The translations under genes and the position numbers were made by a program. Under the pieces are notes generated by a model. The model saw only the letters and a list, made by a program, of their open reading frames with translations, was not told the DNA's origin and searched no databases. This document shows positions 47,564 to 59,948 of a stretch of DNA of 64,000 nucleotides, piece by piece. The first letter of the stretch is position 1. Every line of letters starts with the position of its first letter. The DNA lies in NCBI GenBank assembly GCA_029948255.1, contig JALIZF010000788.1:18851-82850 (forward strand). Reading direction: 5' to 3'. This stretch comes from Telmatactis stephensoni. Taxonomy: Eukaryota > Cnidaria > Anthozoa > Actiniaria > Isophelliidae.

Positions 47564-47839
47564 TTATGCGTCTTCGTGTGGACGGCCGTAAACGTATATT
47601 TTCGTAAACGCTAGCTGTGAAAACGCTGACGTCACAATATAATTCAATACCTGCTTAGTCAAGCGTTTAACATTGTTTTCGAGTTGAAGCGTTTACGTGT
47701 GGACGAGTCTAATCGCATAGAAATGTATACGTTTACTAGCATCAAGTTGTTCATGTGATGCCGCTGTAAACGGCCATCGTTTTCGTGTGGATGCAAATAC
47801 TTTTATGCGTTTACAAACGTAAACGCATACGTGTGGACG
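47417..47839. repeat. foldback element with CGTCCACACG ends
   Basis: CGTCCACACGTATGCGTTTA (from 47417) and its complement ending GTGTGGACG (47839). Internal GTTTACG/CGTAAAC words recur, and a second nested pair CGTCCACACGAAGACG ... CGTCTTCGTGTGGACG occurs at 47477-47583. It lies in a putative intron of the DUF229 gene. Confidence 0.75.
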
Positions 47840-48082
47840 TGGCCTAACGTCACGCAACGCCCCTTCCTTCCTTCCTTGCAAACCACTTCCTATAACAACT
47901 TTCTATGACAATTTGTTCTGCTTGTGGGGATGAGAAAATTTGACCAAATTTCACATGAAACTGATGCAAAAGTAATGTGAAATTTGCTAGTTAAGATGAA
48001 AAAAAAATCCATTTTTCATACAAAATTTGGTCGTATGGAAGCGCCTTTAATATAGAGTAGAAACAAAACACTCAGTTCTTAC

Positions 48083-48200
48083 CCATAGCAATATCTTGGA
48101 CACCAACTGGGATATAACTCGTCTCAGTGAAATAAACATCGCGCCAGACTGTCTTCTTTATAGCCTTCAAGTAATTTACAGTCAATCTCATTAATGTTGT
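48083..48200 (-). CDS. possible upstream exon (tentative)
   Basis: Bounded by a GTTATCTAG acceptor and a GGTAAGAAC donor on the minus strand; only one frame is open, TTLMRLTVNYLKAIKKTVWR then DVYFTETSYIPVGVQDIAM. It could carry the start codon (MRLTV) of the DUF229 gene or belong to another gene. Its exit phase (1) does not match the next candidate exon. Confidence 0.3.
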
Positions 48201-48539
48201 CTAGATAACAGGACAATTAGATAGGGCGCAACGTTTGAGATATCAAAAATTTTGCTTCATAACGAAGTTTCCAAGGAAAACGAAATATATGGCTTTCTCT
48301 TTTGTTGAAAAAAGAATTCATTTCTTTTGTTTACTCATGGAAGCTTCGGACTATCAAGCAGAGTATTTGAGATCTCGACAGTTTCAAGACAGTTGTCTTA
48401 CGTATGTCAGTGACGTCTCATTAAATATTAGTCATTCTAGCGATTTTGGGTCTTGTTTGTTTTTATTGTTTGTTTACAAAGTGTACTAGTTAGAGTTAAA
48501 TAGATAAATTCCATAGAAAACAAAGGAATCAGAGTGTAG

Positions 48540-48860
48540 TAGTGTTTAATACGCTGAAGTGTATTTCACGGGTTTAGAGTGGTTTTCATAAACCCGTGAA
48601 ACAAAGTGTATTAGAGTGATTTTCATTTGACCGTGAGAGAAAAATGACTATTTAGTTTGTAGTAGTTGATAAGAAACAAAAGAAAACAACGGCTTTAGAT
48701 TCTACTACCAACTAGTTTGTCTATTCCTTCACGCGGTCAAATGAAAACCACTCTAGTCAAATAACAAAAGAACACAATGGAATTAGGGTGTATTAAAGAG
48801 TGATACACTTAGGTGTGTTTCACGGGTTAATGAAAACCACTCTAACCCGTGAAACAAATA
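48540..48860. repeat. TTTCACGGGTT repeats with a 142-bp foldback element
   Basis: GTGTTTCACGGGTTTAGAGT-type words occur in both orientations near 48565, 48590, 48815 and 48845. Between them, 48613-48754 is bounded by AGAGTGATTTTCATTTGACC and its near complement, a relative of 51939-52088 and 59385-59528. Confidence 0.6.
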
Positions 48861-49635
48861 GTCAGAGTGTAATAATCAAATAGACACAATAGAAAACAAA
48901 GGAAAACCACTCTGTGATCTCGAAAGTAGTCCATTACATATATCAATGATGTCTCATTAAATATTGGTCATTCTAGCGTTTTGGGGTTTTGTTTTGCTGG
49001 ATTTTTCGCTTTCATTAGACCTTTTTGCCTTAATTTTCGAAATTCGTGCGCTATCAACAAATGACAAGAAAAGGTATACAGAATGTAAATATTAGCCTAA
49101 TCTTGGTTTCCAGATGATCGTAGTCTGCGTAGCAAGCGTTCGCCGGCCTTTAGGAGAACCAAAGAAGAGGACTTTTCGTGACACAGGAAGCCCAATCCCT
49201 TTAAACCCCATTCCCCTCAAAGAAACGCTTACTATGCAGGATAAGATGATAGCTACGATCACTATGATCCGTATGATCTCTGCGATCGTTGAACACATCA
49301 GCGTTCGTAGCGATCAGGCTATCAGGCACACACAGACTTCCATCTGTTTTTCAGGATTTTTTGAAAGCATAAAAAAGAACATAAACATAATACTAGGCTA
49401 GCATCTAAAAAGTCATATTATCTTCCTAAGACGACTAATTATGGGAAATTTAGTATTCGTTTCATTGGTGTTACTTCGAAAACGCTTGTATCGCGACCAA
49501 GAACGAATTTAAACTTTCAGTTGGATTTTGGGTTTTTCCGATCGCCCAATCACGTGGTGGCAGAGCATATATAATTGCCCTCAATGGGCTTCAAGATCCA
49601 ACGTTTGCCATCGGCTGTAAGTGCCGCCTCCAGAT

Positions 49636-49819
49636 CATCCTAGCACTAGGATCATCCTAGCAGGCGAATCATCCTACCTGTTATACAACTACTGCATTCT
49701 GTTTACATGGAAATTTGTGTCTTTACTTCGGGTACTAGGATCATCCTACTAAACAGAATGCAGTAAATGTATAAGAGGAAGGATGATTCGCCTGCTAGGA
49801 TGATCCTAGTGCCAGGATG
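49636..49819. repeat. 184-bp foldback element
   Basis: CATCCTAGCACTAGGATCAT at the left and its near complement to 49819, with nested TAGGATCATCCTA palindromes. Arms extend ~75 bp through GAATCATCC and TGCATTCTGTTTA. Confidence 0.8.
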
Positions 49820-50724
49820 TCATGTAAACAATTTTTTTTTAGGACGTTCGCGGGCATTGTTTACGCGCACTTTTACTGCGCACGCTAGCGCGCGCTACCT
49901 CAATACATCGAAGATGGCGGCCTAAAAGAATATTTTTCGGTAATGACTTTTTCGATTTTTTTAAATGAAAATTATTTAAAAAAAAATAAAAATAAAATAA
50001 AAGGAATTTTACCGAGGAAAAAAATCGTTCATGTTCAAAAACTGCAGAAAAAAGGATGGAAAAGATTCTACTGGACCCAGTCTCCTCTCGGTATATAAGC
50101 TGTCAATATTCTAAATTTGAGAAAAAAATTATGGAAAAACACAGATTACCGATGGCTGCCAATTCGAATTAAAAACAACTCTAATTTTTTAAGTATTTAC
50201 AAATATTTACACATATTATTATTCCATGGGTTATTAAGCGGTCGTGTAACTAAACATTTAGTTTTTATACAAAAAATGATTTGTTTGCTCGACTTGTGTA
50301 GCTTGGCGCGCAAGCGATCTTCGATGAGAAAGTGGATGTACTTTGATGTCATCTCACTCCTCAACGAGAACGGTGACCCTAATTTTTTATTTGCTCTTTG
50401 GACTTCCATGACGACATTATATCACCATGCGAAGTATGAAGGAAAAAAACATGGTAAACCCGGCTTTTTTCCCGCGAACGGTCCTTTTAAAAGTCCCCCA
50501 GCAGGGACAACTCGCCTTCTATAAACAGCGCCTAAGAATCATTTTAGTGAGTATAAAGAAACTTTAGCAAGACAAAAGCACAAATTTATATAATATTCAG
50601 GATGTAACTGTCATCAAACGTGTATGCTAATGCGTACTATTTTCTCTGTATTTTCTCAGTCACCCGAATAATTTTCGCAAGCGCCGTATGCTAATGAGCG
50701 TTTACCACGAGTATTTTAATCATT

Positions 50725-51070
50725 TATGAATTAGTAAAAACAGAAATATAATTACCATAGCTGGAAATGGCATGTTCAAATTAACAAAATAGTGAAGCTT
50801 GAGGGAAATAAATTAAAAACTCGCCGCGAGAACAGGAATTATTGAAAAGTGTGCATTTTCGGTAACTGAAAACCTTTGCTGGTTGTATCCAACGAATGTT
50901 TCAGTCATACAAAATTTGGGTTTTTGAAAATTCATATCTTCATTAGTTTTGAACTTACTTCATTCAAACCTACCAATTTTATAAATTTTGACGGCTCTTT
51001 CAGGTATGGTAATATTATGCTTCTGTTCTGTGACATCTGGAATTAGGTTAACAGGTTAAAAGCTCATTTA
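50725..51070. repeat. ~345-bp foldback element, family copy 2
   Basis: Parallels 25824-26238: ATTACCATAGCTGGAAATGG, AACAAAATAGTGAAGCTTGA, GAAAACCTTTGCTGG, TTCATATCTTCATTAGTTTT and GGTTAAAAGCTCATT. The copies are diverged by substitutions and small indels. Confidence 0.75.
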
Positions 51071-51938
51071 TACCTGCACTCAGCTTTCGGACAAAAAGCA
51101 CCGGTAAAATTCTATCACAAACAATAAAGCTCCAAGCTAAATGAACATTATAGCTGTGAAATTTTGTTGTATAATGATGTTGTAGTTGAAATTTGATTTT
51201 AAAAACATCTAGCCACAAATGATAATATTTTCGAACGCATGACAGAGTTTTGAATCGGTTTGACAATAATTTCTTATTAGGTTCAACTTTGAACACCAGT
51301 TTACTCAGCGAAGAAAGAAAACTTTATGATATCACTTACCGATTTGTAGAGCATTTAAACAATAACAACAGTTCAAATCCAATTAATGTCTATCTAACCA
51401 ACTCTTATCGACTGTAGGCTTGATAATACATGCAAGACCAAGTCAATCGTAGATTGAAGGAGCGACGCCATGAGCTCTCGAGTGTTGTTTTCCTTTCCTT
51501 GAGAGCAGGGCGCAAAAGTCTTTTGTTTTACTTCTAACTGAAAGGTTTGGTTCAATATCAGTTGAAGATTTGAAGATTGCATATAGTATTATACTATAAG
51601 GCAAAATAATCTTACCATAAAACTCTGAATAAGCCAAAATTAGGTACTTCTACTTCTAGACAACAGCACAACGCTAGCGACATGCGGGCATGTGTGAAAG
51701 ATTTATATGGGCTCCCTGTGGTACAGTTAGCTAAGAATTTCGCGGGCTTGTCTGCTCTCCGCACGGAGAAAAAAATCTGCATACTGACTAGAGTGCACGC
51801 ATTATATCCGTGACTCATTATGATATTGAGCATTCATCTAAATAAATTGCACAAACACATCAAGGTTGAATATGGTTTGAACAACTTTGCACCATTTAGC
51901 AGAAATTAGTACTTTTTTGTTTTAATTTCACGGATATT

Positions 51939-52088
51939 AGAGCGATCGCACTTAACCCGTGCAAAAGTACAAAATCTAACGGCTAAAACGTCCCAAATCC
52001 TTGTTTTCCGTTGTTTAATCAGTGCTACAGTGCACTACAGTGACTACAGTTAGTTGGTACTTTTGCACGGGTTAAGTGCCATTACTCT
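51939..52088. repeat. 150-bp inverted-repeat element, AGAGCGAT family
   Basis: AGAGCGATCGCACTTAACCC then GTGCAAAAGTAC at the left; GTACTTTTGCACGGGTTAAG then TGCCATTACTCT at the right. The interior has a CTACAGTG tandem. Same terminal pattern as 59385-59528. Confidence 0.75.
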
Positions 52089-52110
52089 ACACTCATTGCG
52101 TGCACTCTAG

Positions 52111-52396
52111 CAGTGGCGGATCCAGGGGGGTCGAAGGGGTCCGATCCACGGAACCCCCTCGCACTGTATGATATTTTTTTGGTAATAGAAATATGTCCTA
52201 TATGAATTTTAAAAAATTAAATATTTTTATTTAAAAAATATTACAAGTTTAATTTACCTTTAGGTGCCGTTACTAGATAGTAAATTAGATGATTAAAGGC
52301 AATTTTTGTCAAACATCGACCAAACTGAAAGAATATTATACACAGTTTAAGAAACGAAATCTCCCTCCCCTTTGAAAAATCCTGGATCCACCACTG
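52111..52396. mobile_element. 286-bp MITE with CAGTGGCGGATCCAGG ends
   Basis: CAGTGGCGGATCCAGG and CCTGGATCCACCACTG are terminal inverted repeats. CAGTGGCGGATCCAG-type ends are known from non-autonomous DNA transposons of many invertebrates, often hAT-like. TCTAG flanks both sides, but only 5 bp, so the superfamily is not settled. No coding capacity. Confidence 0.8.
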
Positions 52397-52399
52397 TCT

Positions 52400-54115
52400 A
52401 GTTTTTATTTAAACTGAGCCGTACTTTCAAACAGGGCGAATGATGATTGGTAGTTTTCGGCAATCGAGTGATAGACAAGACTGCTATTGAGTCGTACTAG
52501 TTGTCAGTAACTAGTAGTTAATCCTAATTTTTCACAACCTAACCTGAGCATCAGGCCCGGCCTATCAGGCCCTATCAGGCCCTGAGTATCAGGATAGACA
52601 ATAGCAGACAATAAATCTGTTAATACCATTGCAAAATAATGGTAACTCAAATACACTCGTATTTCAGACATTCTGTCTGGTCCGTAATATAACACTAGTG
52701 TACGTAACGCGTAATTAAATACCCACATATTCAAATTCAAACTAGACGCACACGTGCGTTCACTCGTGCCCCGGAAGCCCCCTTTTAGGAGAGGCTTCAA
52801 TGACCAGCCCCGTTCGTACTCTTCCCCGAGCCGTTTCACGCATTCTTCACTTAACCGTAACATAATAAAGACCTTTTTTGACCTTTTTAAAGAATATCTG
52901 ATTAGTCAATTTGTCTGTCAGCAGCTATTAGTCGACATGCAAAATATTACCAGCGAATATACCAGTTTATTCAACTTTTTATTTCACTATGTGTCTCAAT
53001 TGTTTGCTGTAAAGACTTCTACAACGGCGTTTTTAACACAATAACAAATCGTGAATTTTTTCGTTCATGTTTCGGATGTTTTAAACAATAAAAGACGTTA
53101 CGTGACCAACAAGGTCAATGGAACCTATCCGTTCCATGCAATGGTCTGCTTTAGAATTCCGTATTAAAATTCAGTACAAAAACCTCTCAGGATCTCTTGA
53201 ATGCTTGAATGAGGAATACAATTGACTTGCTTCTACGTATGTTCGTTTAGCAACATGTAGGATGAGAAATTCGTAGATTCACAGCTCATAGGAAATACTC
53301 AGTTTATCCATGTTTATCGCGAGGGTTCTCTTTCAAGTACTCCATTTAGAGTTCGATATTTGGTCAAAGTATTGGAGATGAAGCTCAAACTAACAGCCCA
53401 TTCTGAAGCTCTTATAAGTATAAAGGTATACCTGGAGTTAAAAGCTCCAAATTACATTGTGCTACTGCAGGAAAAGCCTGTCTCTGAAAGCTATTTTCTT
53501 TGTAGTCGGCCATCTTGCATTCCTAAAGTTCCTCGCTGGCGTTCACTACGGAGGTGATGAATGAAGGGCATTGTTTCTTACGTTCTTAACCAATCAGGAG
53601 TGCACACGTCACCGATTGCGCAAGAATGCTGCATTCTCGAGACGACGAAAGAAAAAGAAAAAGAAACAATCGCGTTTTATAACTCGTTCCCGGCCTAGAG
53701 GCCTGGGCACGAGTAATAACGGCTAAATGTAACGCACGCGCGACAGCGTAGACAATTATTGTGTTACGTACACTGTCTGGTGTTGTATTACGGATGTTCA
53801 GAATACGAGAGATCTGTTAAGTGTCAGTTAGATTTTCTAGCATGTGAACAGGCTGAGGGGGACTAGGGAGGAGGGAGATGGGAGGGGGAATAATAGAGCC
53901 TGTTCATATCAAATTTTCTAGTTCTTTTATAAAATACAATTTTGCTGTTTAATGACAATTTTTATTTTCAAAAACGTTTGCAAATGCATGAGCGCGCGCG
54001 TGTTGTGTGTTTTCATAGAGCACGTTCGAAAGCGTAGTTTGGCCAATCAGAGCGCGCGTTTTATCATAGTTATTTAATGATCGAGGCGGCACAGTAGTTC
54101 CAAGAGAAAATTCAC
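52400..54115. other. no gene supported
   Basis: Frames of 119 codons (minus, 52504-52863) and 96 codons (plus, 52754-53044) overlap on opposite strands without family features. A TATCAGGCCC run occurs at 52551-52590 and a small palindrome (CCCGGCCTAGAGGCCTGGG) at about 53688-53707. Confidence 0.4.
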
Positions 54116-56012
54116 CTAAGCACACTTGATGCTCTCCATCAAAGCCTTCCTGAATTCTCTGCTAAAGGTTCCATAGATAAATATATTGATAGCACTATTG
54201 CAGTAACTCAAGACAATTGTTAAATAAAAGAAAAGACCAGGTATTGGACGGACAACGTTCGCCATCAGCAATGCATAAAAAGGCGTCCAGCATACAATAA
54301 AGACCCCTATGACAATAAGAAAAGTCTTGAAAGTTTTAATTTCTTGTCTTATTGTTCTAGACAAAGACCAACTAGCTTTGGTTTTTGGCTTTGCTGAAGA
54401 CGGATGGAGCGACGTCGATGCTGAAAGATGATTGGACTCAGCAGCGGTGTGAACTCCACGTATGGACTCTTGTACGTTCACGTGAATACGTTTCTTATGC
54501 CTCCGTGCTACGAGCCAAACCCGAATGTTAACGAAGATCAGGAAGAAGACGGGTATAATAAATACAAAAACAGATCCCGTTCCAGTAATAATAGGATTTG
54601 CCGTCTGAATAGTGCAGCTAGGTGGTGAATCTCCAGCTTGTTCAGAATGAATCCCAACGATTAGCATGACTGCAATGCAAAGACTGACGACCCACGCCAC
54701 AGCGATCATCCGACGAACCCGGATGTCTGTCATGCGCAGTTGGTAATGGAGAGATGACGTCACAGCTACGTAACGATCCCAGCTCACCAAACAGAGGTTA
54801 AGAACCGAGGCCGAGCAAAACCAAAAGTTAGCGAGAAGCCACGCTTTACAAGTGAACGAACCAAAGATCCATCGACCTGGAAAACAAGAAAATTCAGCTT
54901 AGCTAGTTTTGCATGGAAAGCCTCAGGAACCCAGTGGCCTAATAATTTGTTGCTTGTTTCTCGCTCCCAGGAAAACTACTTCTGGTAACATTACCTGTTA
55001 GGACTTGTTCCGGAAGCTAAGTAAAGTTTTCTCTCCGTTTCTGATTGGTCCGGACCCAATCAGGTCCACCAACGCAATCAGCATCTTGTATATATAGAAA
55101 AATTACAATAACTGGTAAAATGACGTCATAATGAATTTTTACTTCCGGAACAACGTCTAACAGACGTTTTCTGGGAGCGAGAAAAGAACAACAGAATTAG
55201 TCCCTGGGTTCCCGTGGATGAGTTTTGAACGTCTCGTCACCGTCACTACAACAATGCCCCAACGCCCTCAAGCGGCAGATAGCAGCTATGGTATCCCATA
55301 AACATTAACTCTTATTTCATGTCAGTAAGCGGATATTTCAAAACGACTTCCTCAAATTATATTCTACTTTTGAGTGGTTTTTTTTTTTTTCGTTTCTAAG
55401 CAACCAGTAGGCTTTGATGACAAAAGCTGGGGTAGACTCTGGAGACAATTAAAAGAAGTTGGACCAGTTTTCCTCGATGTTGCTACAGCAATGCGTCTAT
55501 AAATAGACTGTTTTCTGCAAATTAAAATAATAATTTGACACACAATGTATTTTTTTTCCATTTCTCACCTTAGGGGGCTCGCAAAAAATAGAGATGAGGT
55601 TGAGTTGGTTTTTTTTTAATCAGCTTGGCTAAGGCCATGCGGTTACAGATGGTTTATATAGTTCTTTATAATAATGAAATAATAAAAATGTGATGAAATC
55701 ATCGCAGTAGTGATAATACTCACCTTCCATTTCGAATGTCACGTGATAGGCCAGTGAAACGGGCAGGACGAGAGCTCCAACCAAAAAGTCAGAAACTGCT
55801 AAACTTGCAATGAAGTAAAAGGCAGAAAATCTCAGTCGTCTTGTCCTGAAAATCGTCCACACAACCAGAAAATTCCCAACCAGAACCAAAAGCATAAGAA
55901 GCAGCAGAAAGAGGAAAATTATAGCAACTCGAGGCATGCTGAGAACTTCGGTAAGAGTGTGACGCTGAGACGAATTCATCGACGAGTTTTCCACCATTTT
56001 CACTGTTAGCAT
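54116..56012 (-). CDS. class A GPCR-3, two exons, intact
   Basis: Exon 1 is 56012-55724 and exon 2 is 54876-54116, with an 847-bp phase-1 intron (donor GTGAGT, acceptor TTGTTTTCCAG). From 56012 the product is 349 residues; the second Met (55997) gives 344, closer to GPCR-1. Motifs: N-glycosylation sites NSS; TM1 with VGN; SLAVSDFLVG in TM2; TCKAW and WDRYVAV in TM3; VARRHKKR in the third loop; CWTPFY in TM6; NSAINIFIYG in TM7; a short tail ending IKCA. Exon 2 is exactly as long as that of GPCR-1 and both end exon 1 at VTFEM-K/E-G, so they are paralogues. Position 3.32 is Asn and the NPxxY Pro is Ile. Ligand and G-protein partner unknown. Confidence 0.93.
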
Positions 56013-56138
56013 TCAAGTGGCTTTTTTTGAAGGAAGAAGAGATGCTCTTGCCCCTATAAACAAGTTCTTAGTGTTACTCTATGACTTAATCATTCATCAA
56101 ATATATGTATTACACCGATTCTGCTACGATATGAATAA

Positions 56139-56370
56139 AGGCGGTGTTATACGAGACGATTTTTACGACGATTTTCAGCGCAACGGCGTTGCGTTAAAAA
56201 TCTTTCTCGTGTAACATGACACTTGGAACGAGTTTTCTTGCAATTTTCGCTTCGGCAACGCGTTTGCGAGTTTTTGAATCCAAGTCAGAAACTCGCAACG
56301 AAAAATATAGCAAGTTGTTGCAACGTTGCGCAGTAAATCGTCGTTAAAAATCGTCTCGTGTAACACCGCC
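56139..56370. mobile_element. 232-bp MITE with TAA target duplication
   Basis: AGGCGGTGTTATACGAGACG at the left and its complement (one mismatch) ending ACACCGCCT at the right. TAA flanks both sides (56136-56138 and 56371-56373). A 3-bp TWA duplication is characteristic of PIF/Harbinger transposons, so this is probably a Harbinger-type non-autonomous copy. Arms contain ACGACGATTTT and GCAACG words shared with 2700-2880 and 56580-56800. It lies just upstream of GPCR-3. Confidence 0.85.
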
Positions 56371-56579
56371 TTAAAGCTAATTGCTGGGTTTCATCCATTC
56401 TTTTGGGAATCAAAAGACAAAGAACCGGTAGCCATGTTGGATGAGCAAACAATACACGCTAATGAGAAATCTTTTGCTGAAGTTCATCCAAGATGGCTGC
56501 CGGGACGTAACATGCAACCGAAGAATAGAAGAAGAGTTGCCTCATTTCTCTCGCATATATAATTCATACACTTTTTCTT

Positions 56580-56800
56580 AAGCTGATGTTCAGTACACGG
56601 GACGATTGGCAACGACGATTTGATGTCGTGTAACAAACCACACGGAACGATTTTTAGACCAATTTTTGCTTCGGCAACACATTTCCAGTTCTGGACTTGC
56701 AGCGCACAATGACGACGGAGTTTGATCCAAAGTTGTACCGGCATACATTACGCGAAAAATCGTCGTGGCCAATCGTGTATTTGTCGTTAAACATTGTCGT
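56580..56800. repeat. diverged copy of the same foldback family
   Basis: AGCTGATGTTCAGTACACGG then GACGATTGGCAACGACGATT at the left; CGCGAAAAATCGTCGTGGCC then AATCGTGTATTTGTCG at the right. Ends are eroded compared with 56139-56370. Confidence 0.55.
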
Positions 56801-56834
56801 TAGTCTTTCGATGCTCGCCATAAATGGCCGGATT

Positions 56835-56975
56835 CTTGGGTTTTTCTTTTTTCTTTTATTTCACTTAGAAACTCGTTTCACCCCACTCAATTCACACAAA
56901 TGAAGTAAGGATCAGGACCACTTACGACTGAGACCGACGCTCTGATCACTCGACCGTGCTGTCTTTCGGTTTCAC
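56835..56975 (-). repeat. possible tRNA-derived SINE
   Basis: The minus strand begins GACAGCACGGTCGAGTGATC then AGAGCGTCGGTCTCAG, which resembles the first half of a tRNA with its A box, and ends ~130 bp later in an A-rich AAATAAAAGAAAAAAG tail. A clear B box was not found. Confidence 0.3.
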
Positions 56976-58900
56976 CAAAACGCAAAACATTAAAAACACG
57001 TCCCTTATAGTGTCGACAAATCTAAATACTTTTGTCTAGTCTAATCAAGTCTAATCAACTCTAGGTTTCTTATTTACACATCTAATTTTTAAATACATAT
57101 AAATAAAAAAGAAGAAAAAAGATACAGAATTATGAAATAATTACAGAAATACAGAAAATTTTATGTCGGAAGTGTGCGGTGGTTAGAGCCGCATAGCCTT
57201 CGAGCTAACCACCGCAAATTTTCAAAAATAGGTATCAAAAAGTGATATATTGTAGGTTTTACCTTTTCTATCCTCCTTGACGACGATCGTCCAGCTAGGG
57301 TACTTTTCTAAACACGTTTCACCATCCGGCGAAAAATATCGGCAGAGATTTTGATATCACGTAGTCAAGCACAAAATAGAATCTCGAAAAAGAAAAAAGA
57401 AAAAGAAAAGAAAAATTTCAGTAAAGCTAAAAGAAAAATAAACACACACAATTAAAAAATATGCATATATAATATATATATATAAAATATATTATATATA
57501 ATTAGTAGGAAATGTAAAGACGACAAAGGTCTCTCAAAACGTCTTTGTACATAGGGCGAACAAGTTAGAGAGCGTTTTTGAGACGCAGTTGGCCGTGTAA
57601 ACAAGGGACACCAGAGCGATAAAGCCATTCTAATTAAAAGTTCACCATCAGTATAAGCGGAAAAATGGAGAGTTTTCGGGAAACCCACTATGAATTCAGA
57701 TCGATGCGAACATTTTTCTGGGCGTTATTAGAACCAAAACAATAGCCTTATCTCTTCCAAAATTCACAGAGAAGGAAAAAAGATTGTCTTTTCTTAAGAT
57801 AAATTAACAAAAATCAGAGTAACTAAGAACTGATGAGGATTTGTTCACACGTTTGGACGAGGCAAAATTTCGTTTTAACGAGCATATTATTGTTTATTCC
57901 GTGTTGTGGATGAAAATGACTAGTATATACCGCCCTGTGGACATGGAAAAAAGACTTCCAAACCCAAACACTCTAAAGCTAAAAGATGATCAGTTTAACT
58001 GCTCTATTGCTAACTTACGTAATAGCTTGAATTTCAGTACTTTTTACTGCGACAAAATAAAGTATATGACAGCAAACAATTCAAAAATGGAATGACAGTG
58101 GAAGTTCAAAAGACTGAAGATGTAAAGCACAGACAAAACCGTATAGATACCTTGTAAACTGTAAACTATCGTTGTTGGTTCCGCTTATTCCTTGGCGGTG
58201 ACAGTCTATCAAAAAAGGTCTACTCGAAATCGGCTTAACGGCAGATGGTTGGGGTTTGACACTGCTGGCCTCTCGACAGTTCTAATTGTTTTCCGTAGCA
58301 AATCCTGTCAGTATATATTCTGAAAGCCGCTATATCTATGACATAGTTCCTGAGGGTTAAATTATTACTGATGACGAGTCACCTTTGTAAATATTTGATT
58401 TTCCTTAAAGAACACTCTTAACTTAACAATAACAGACATATGATCTTAGAACAATCCTCTAGCTTTGATTAATTCAATAAAAATGGAAAGGAAAGCAGAA
58501 AAACAAAGAAGTTTTATTTTGATACAAAGGGTTTTAAAGACTCTTTGCGGGGTAAACTGAGTCGTTTGAAAAGACAGTATCTTCAAGCAAATCAAATCAG
58601 CTTTATGTTAACACTTAATTTTGTTCAAATATTGGTTATTGTGATACGAATCGCATTTATGTGAGAACAAACTATACACACAGAAACTTTAGATTAGAAA
58701 TAATTGAAAAACTCATGTGTTTTGTTATTGTACTCATTACGAGACTTAGATTATGATTGGCTACAAAATGGCGTCTTTTTTCAATTACTACAGTCTTTTT
58801 TATTGGTCAATTGATGTACAATTAGTTTTCTGATTGGCTAATCGAATGAAACTATTTTAATGCCATGTTGATGAAATTGACTACGAATTGCAAATCTTTC
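56976..58900. other. no gene; hairpin and simple sequence
   Basis: A 12-bp-stem hairpin (TGCGGTGGTTAG ... CTAACCACCGCA) lies at 57176-57217. An A/G-rich run occupies about 57385-57445 and a TA-rich tract about 57460-57505. No supported coding frame. Confidence 0.45.
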
Positions 58901-58917
58901 TTTTAGGTGGCTTTTTT

Positions 58918-59015
58918 TTTACCGTGCTTGGAAGAGCTTTCCTAATTTTCCCTCTAAAGAGAAGAAGGAAAATTAGAGGAGCGAATTAGGAAAGCTCTAC
59001 CAAACAGGGTAATCT
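58918..59015. repeat. short inverted repeat
   Basis: GGAAGAGCTTTCCTAATTTTCC-type sequence at about 58930 and AATTAGGAAAGCTCTACC at about 58985 pair, with a second CTAATTTTCCCTC/GAAGGAAAATTAGAG pair inside. ~100 bp in total. Confidence 0.6.
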
Positions 59016-59384
59016 TTTTTTCTCCGAAAAGTATTAAAAAGTTAGAAAAACGTTGTAGCAAAGCGATAAATTAAAGCGGCGTTTGCAGATGGGCGCAAAA
59101 TGAAAAATAATTTCTTATAAGTTTGTCGATAAAAATCTGCATTGAAAATCTAAAAATACAATCGATCATGTTCAAGGTCTATTACTTTCTATCCTGGGGT
59201 AAATTATTGAAATTTATCATTCGAATAGAGTACCTGACATTGCCTACGGCGATGCTGCATTTCACCTGCTTCGTTCCATATATAGCAGTTTTCGTGCATT
59301 TCATTCCACTTAGCTTCTCTCATTGTTCAATTAAGATTCTGGCTGATTCTCAAATTTTTCGGAAAATTAAAAGGATTCATTAGT

Positions 59385-59528
59385 AGAGCGATAACACTTA
59401 AGCCGTGAAATAACTTAGTAACTAAATAGAGACAAATAGTAGCAAAACCCTTTGTTTTCTATTGTTTCATTAGTACTATTTGTACTTTTTAGTTAGTACT
59501 TGTTTCACGGTTTTAGTGTTATCGCTCT
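59385..59528. repeat. 144-bp inverted-repeat element, AGAGCGAT family
   Basis: AGAGCGATAACACTTAAGCC then GTGAAATAA at the left; GTTTCACGGTTTTAGTGTTA then TCGCTCT at the right. Subterminal AGTAACTAA / TTAGTACTT words also recur. Confidence 0.75.
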
Positions 59529-59948
59529 ATTCATGCATACAATGAATGTTTTGTTCGTTCCTAAGAAAGAATTCACGAATATAAAATAAATCCATCGTCA
59601 AAGATGTTTAAAAATTGCAAAGAGGATATATCTGATCAAAGACGCGGGGTTAGTGAGGATTATGATTGGATTACTATTTTGAGAAAAATTTATTTGTTTG
59701 TGAACGGATGCCTTGGATCCGCACGCTGAAAGGTCCACTGCATGTGCTGGTCAATGTTCTTCTTATAATTGAAATAATGTTGACAAAATCGGCTCGTTTT
59801 TCTTAGGAAATACGTAGGGGGTAACGGCAAAGGCATTTGACTCCGATTGACACCGATCGAAGTGAAAATCAAAGGTAGTTAGGTTTGAACGCACTCAAAT
59901 GCCTAGTGATTTCCTGAAGTTACACTTGACTTCTAGAGAAATAAATTA

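Noticed and set aside
50117..50524. 135-codon plus-strand frame
   Set aside because: No recognisable domain; an opposing 70-codon frame overlaps. It could be a fragment, but nothing supports it.
52504..52863. 119-codon minus-strand frame
   Set aside because: No family features and overlaps a 96-codon plus-strand frame.
57176..57217. tRNA-like GC-rich hairpin
   Set aside because: A single 12-bp stem without T arm, anticodon arm or B box; not a tRNA gene.
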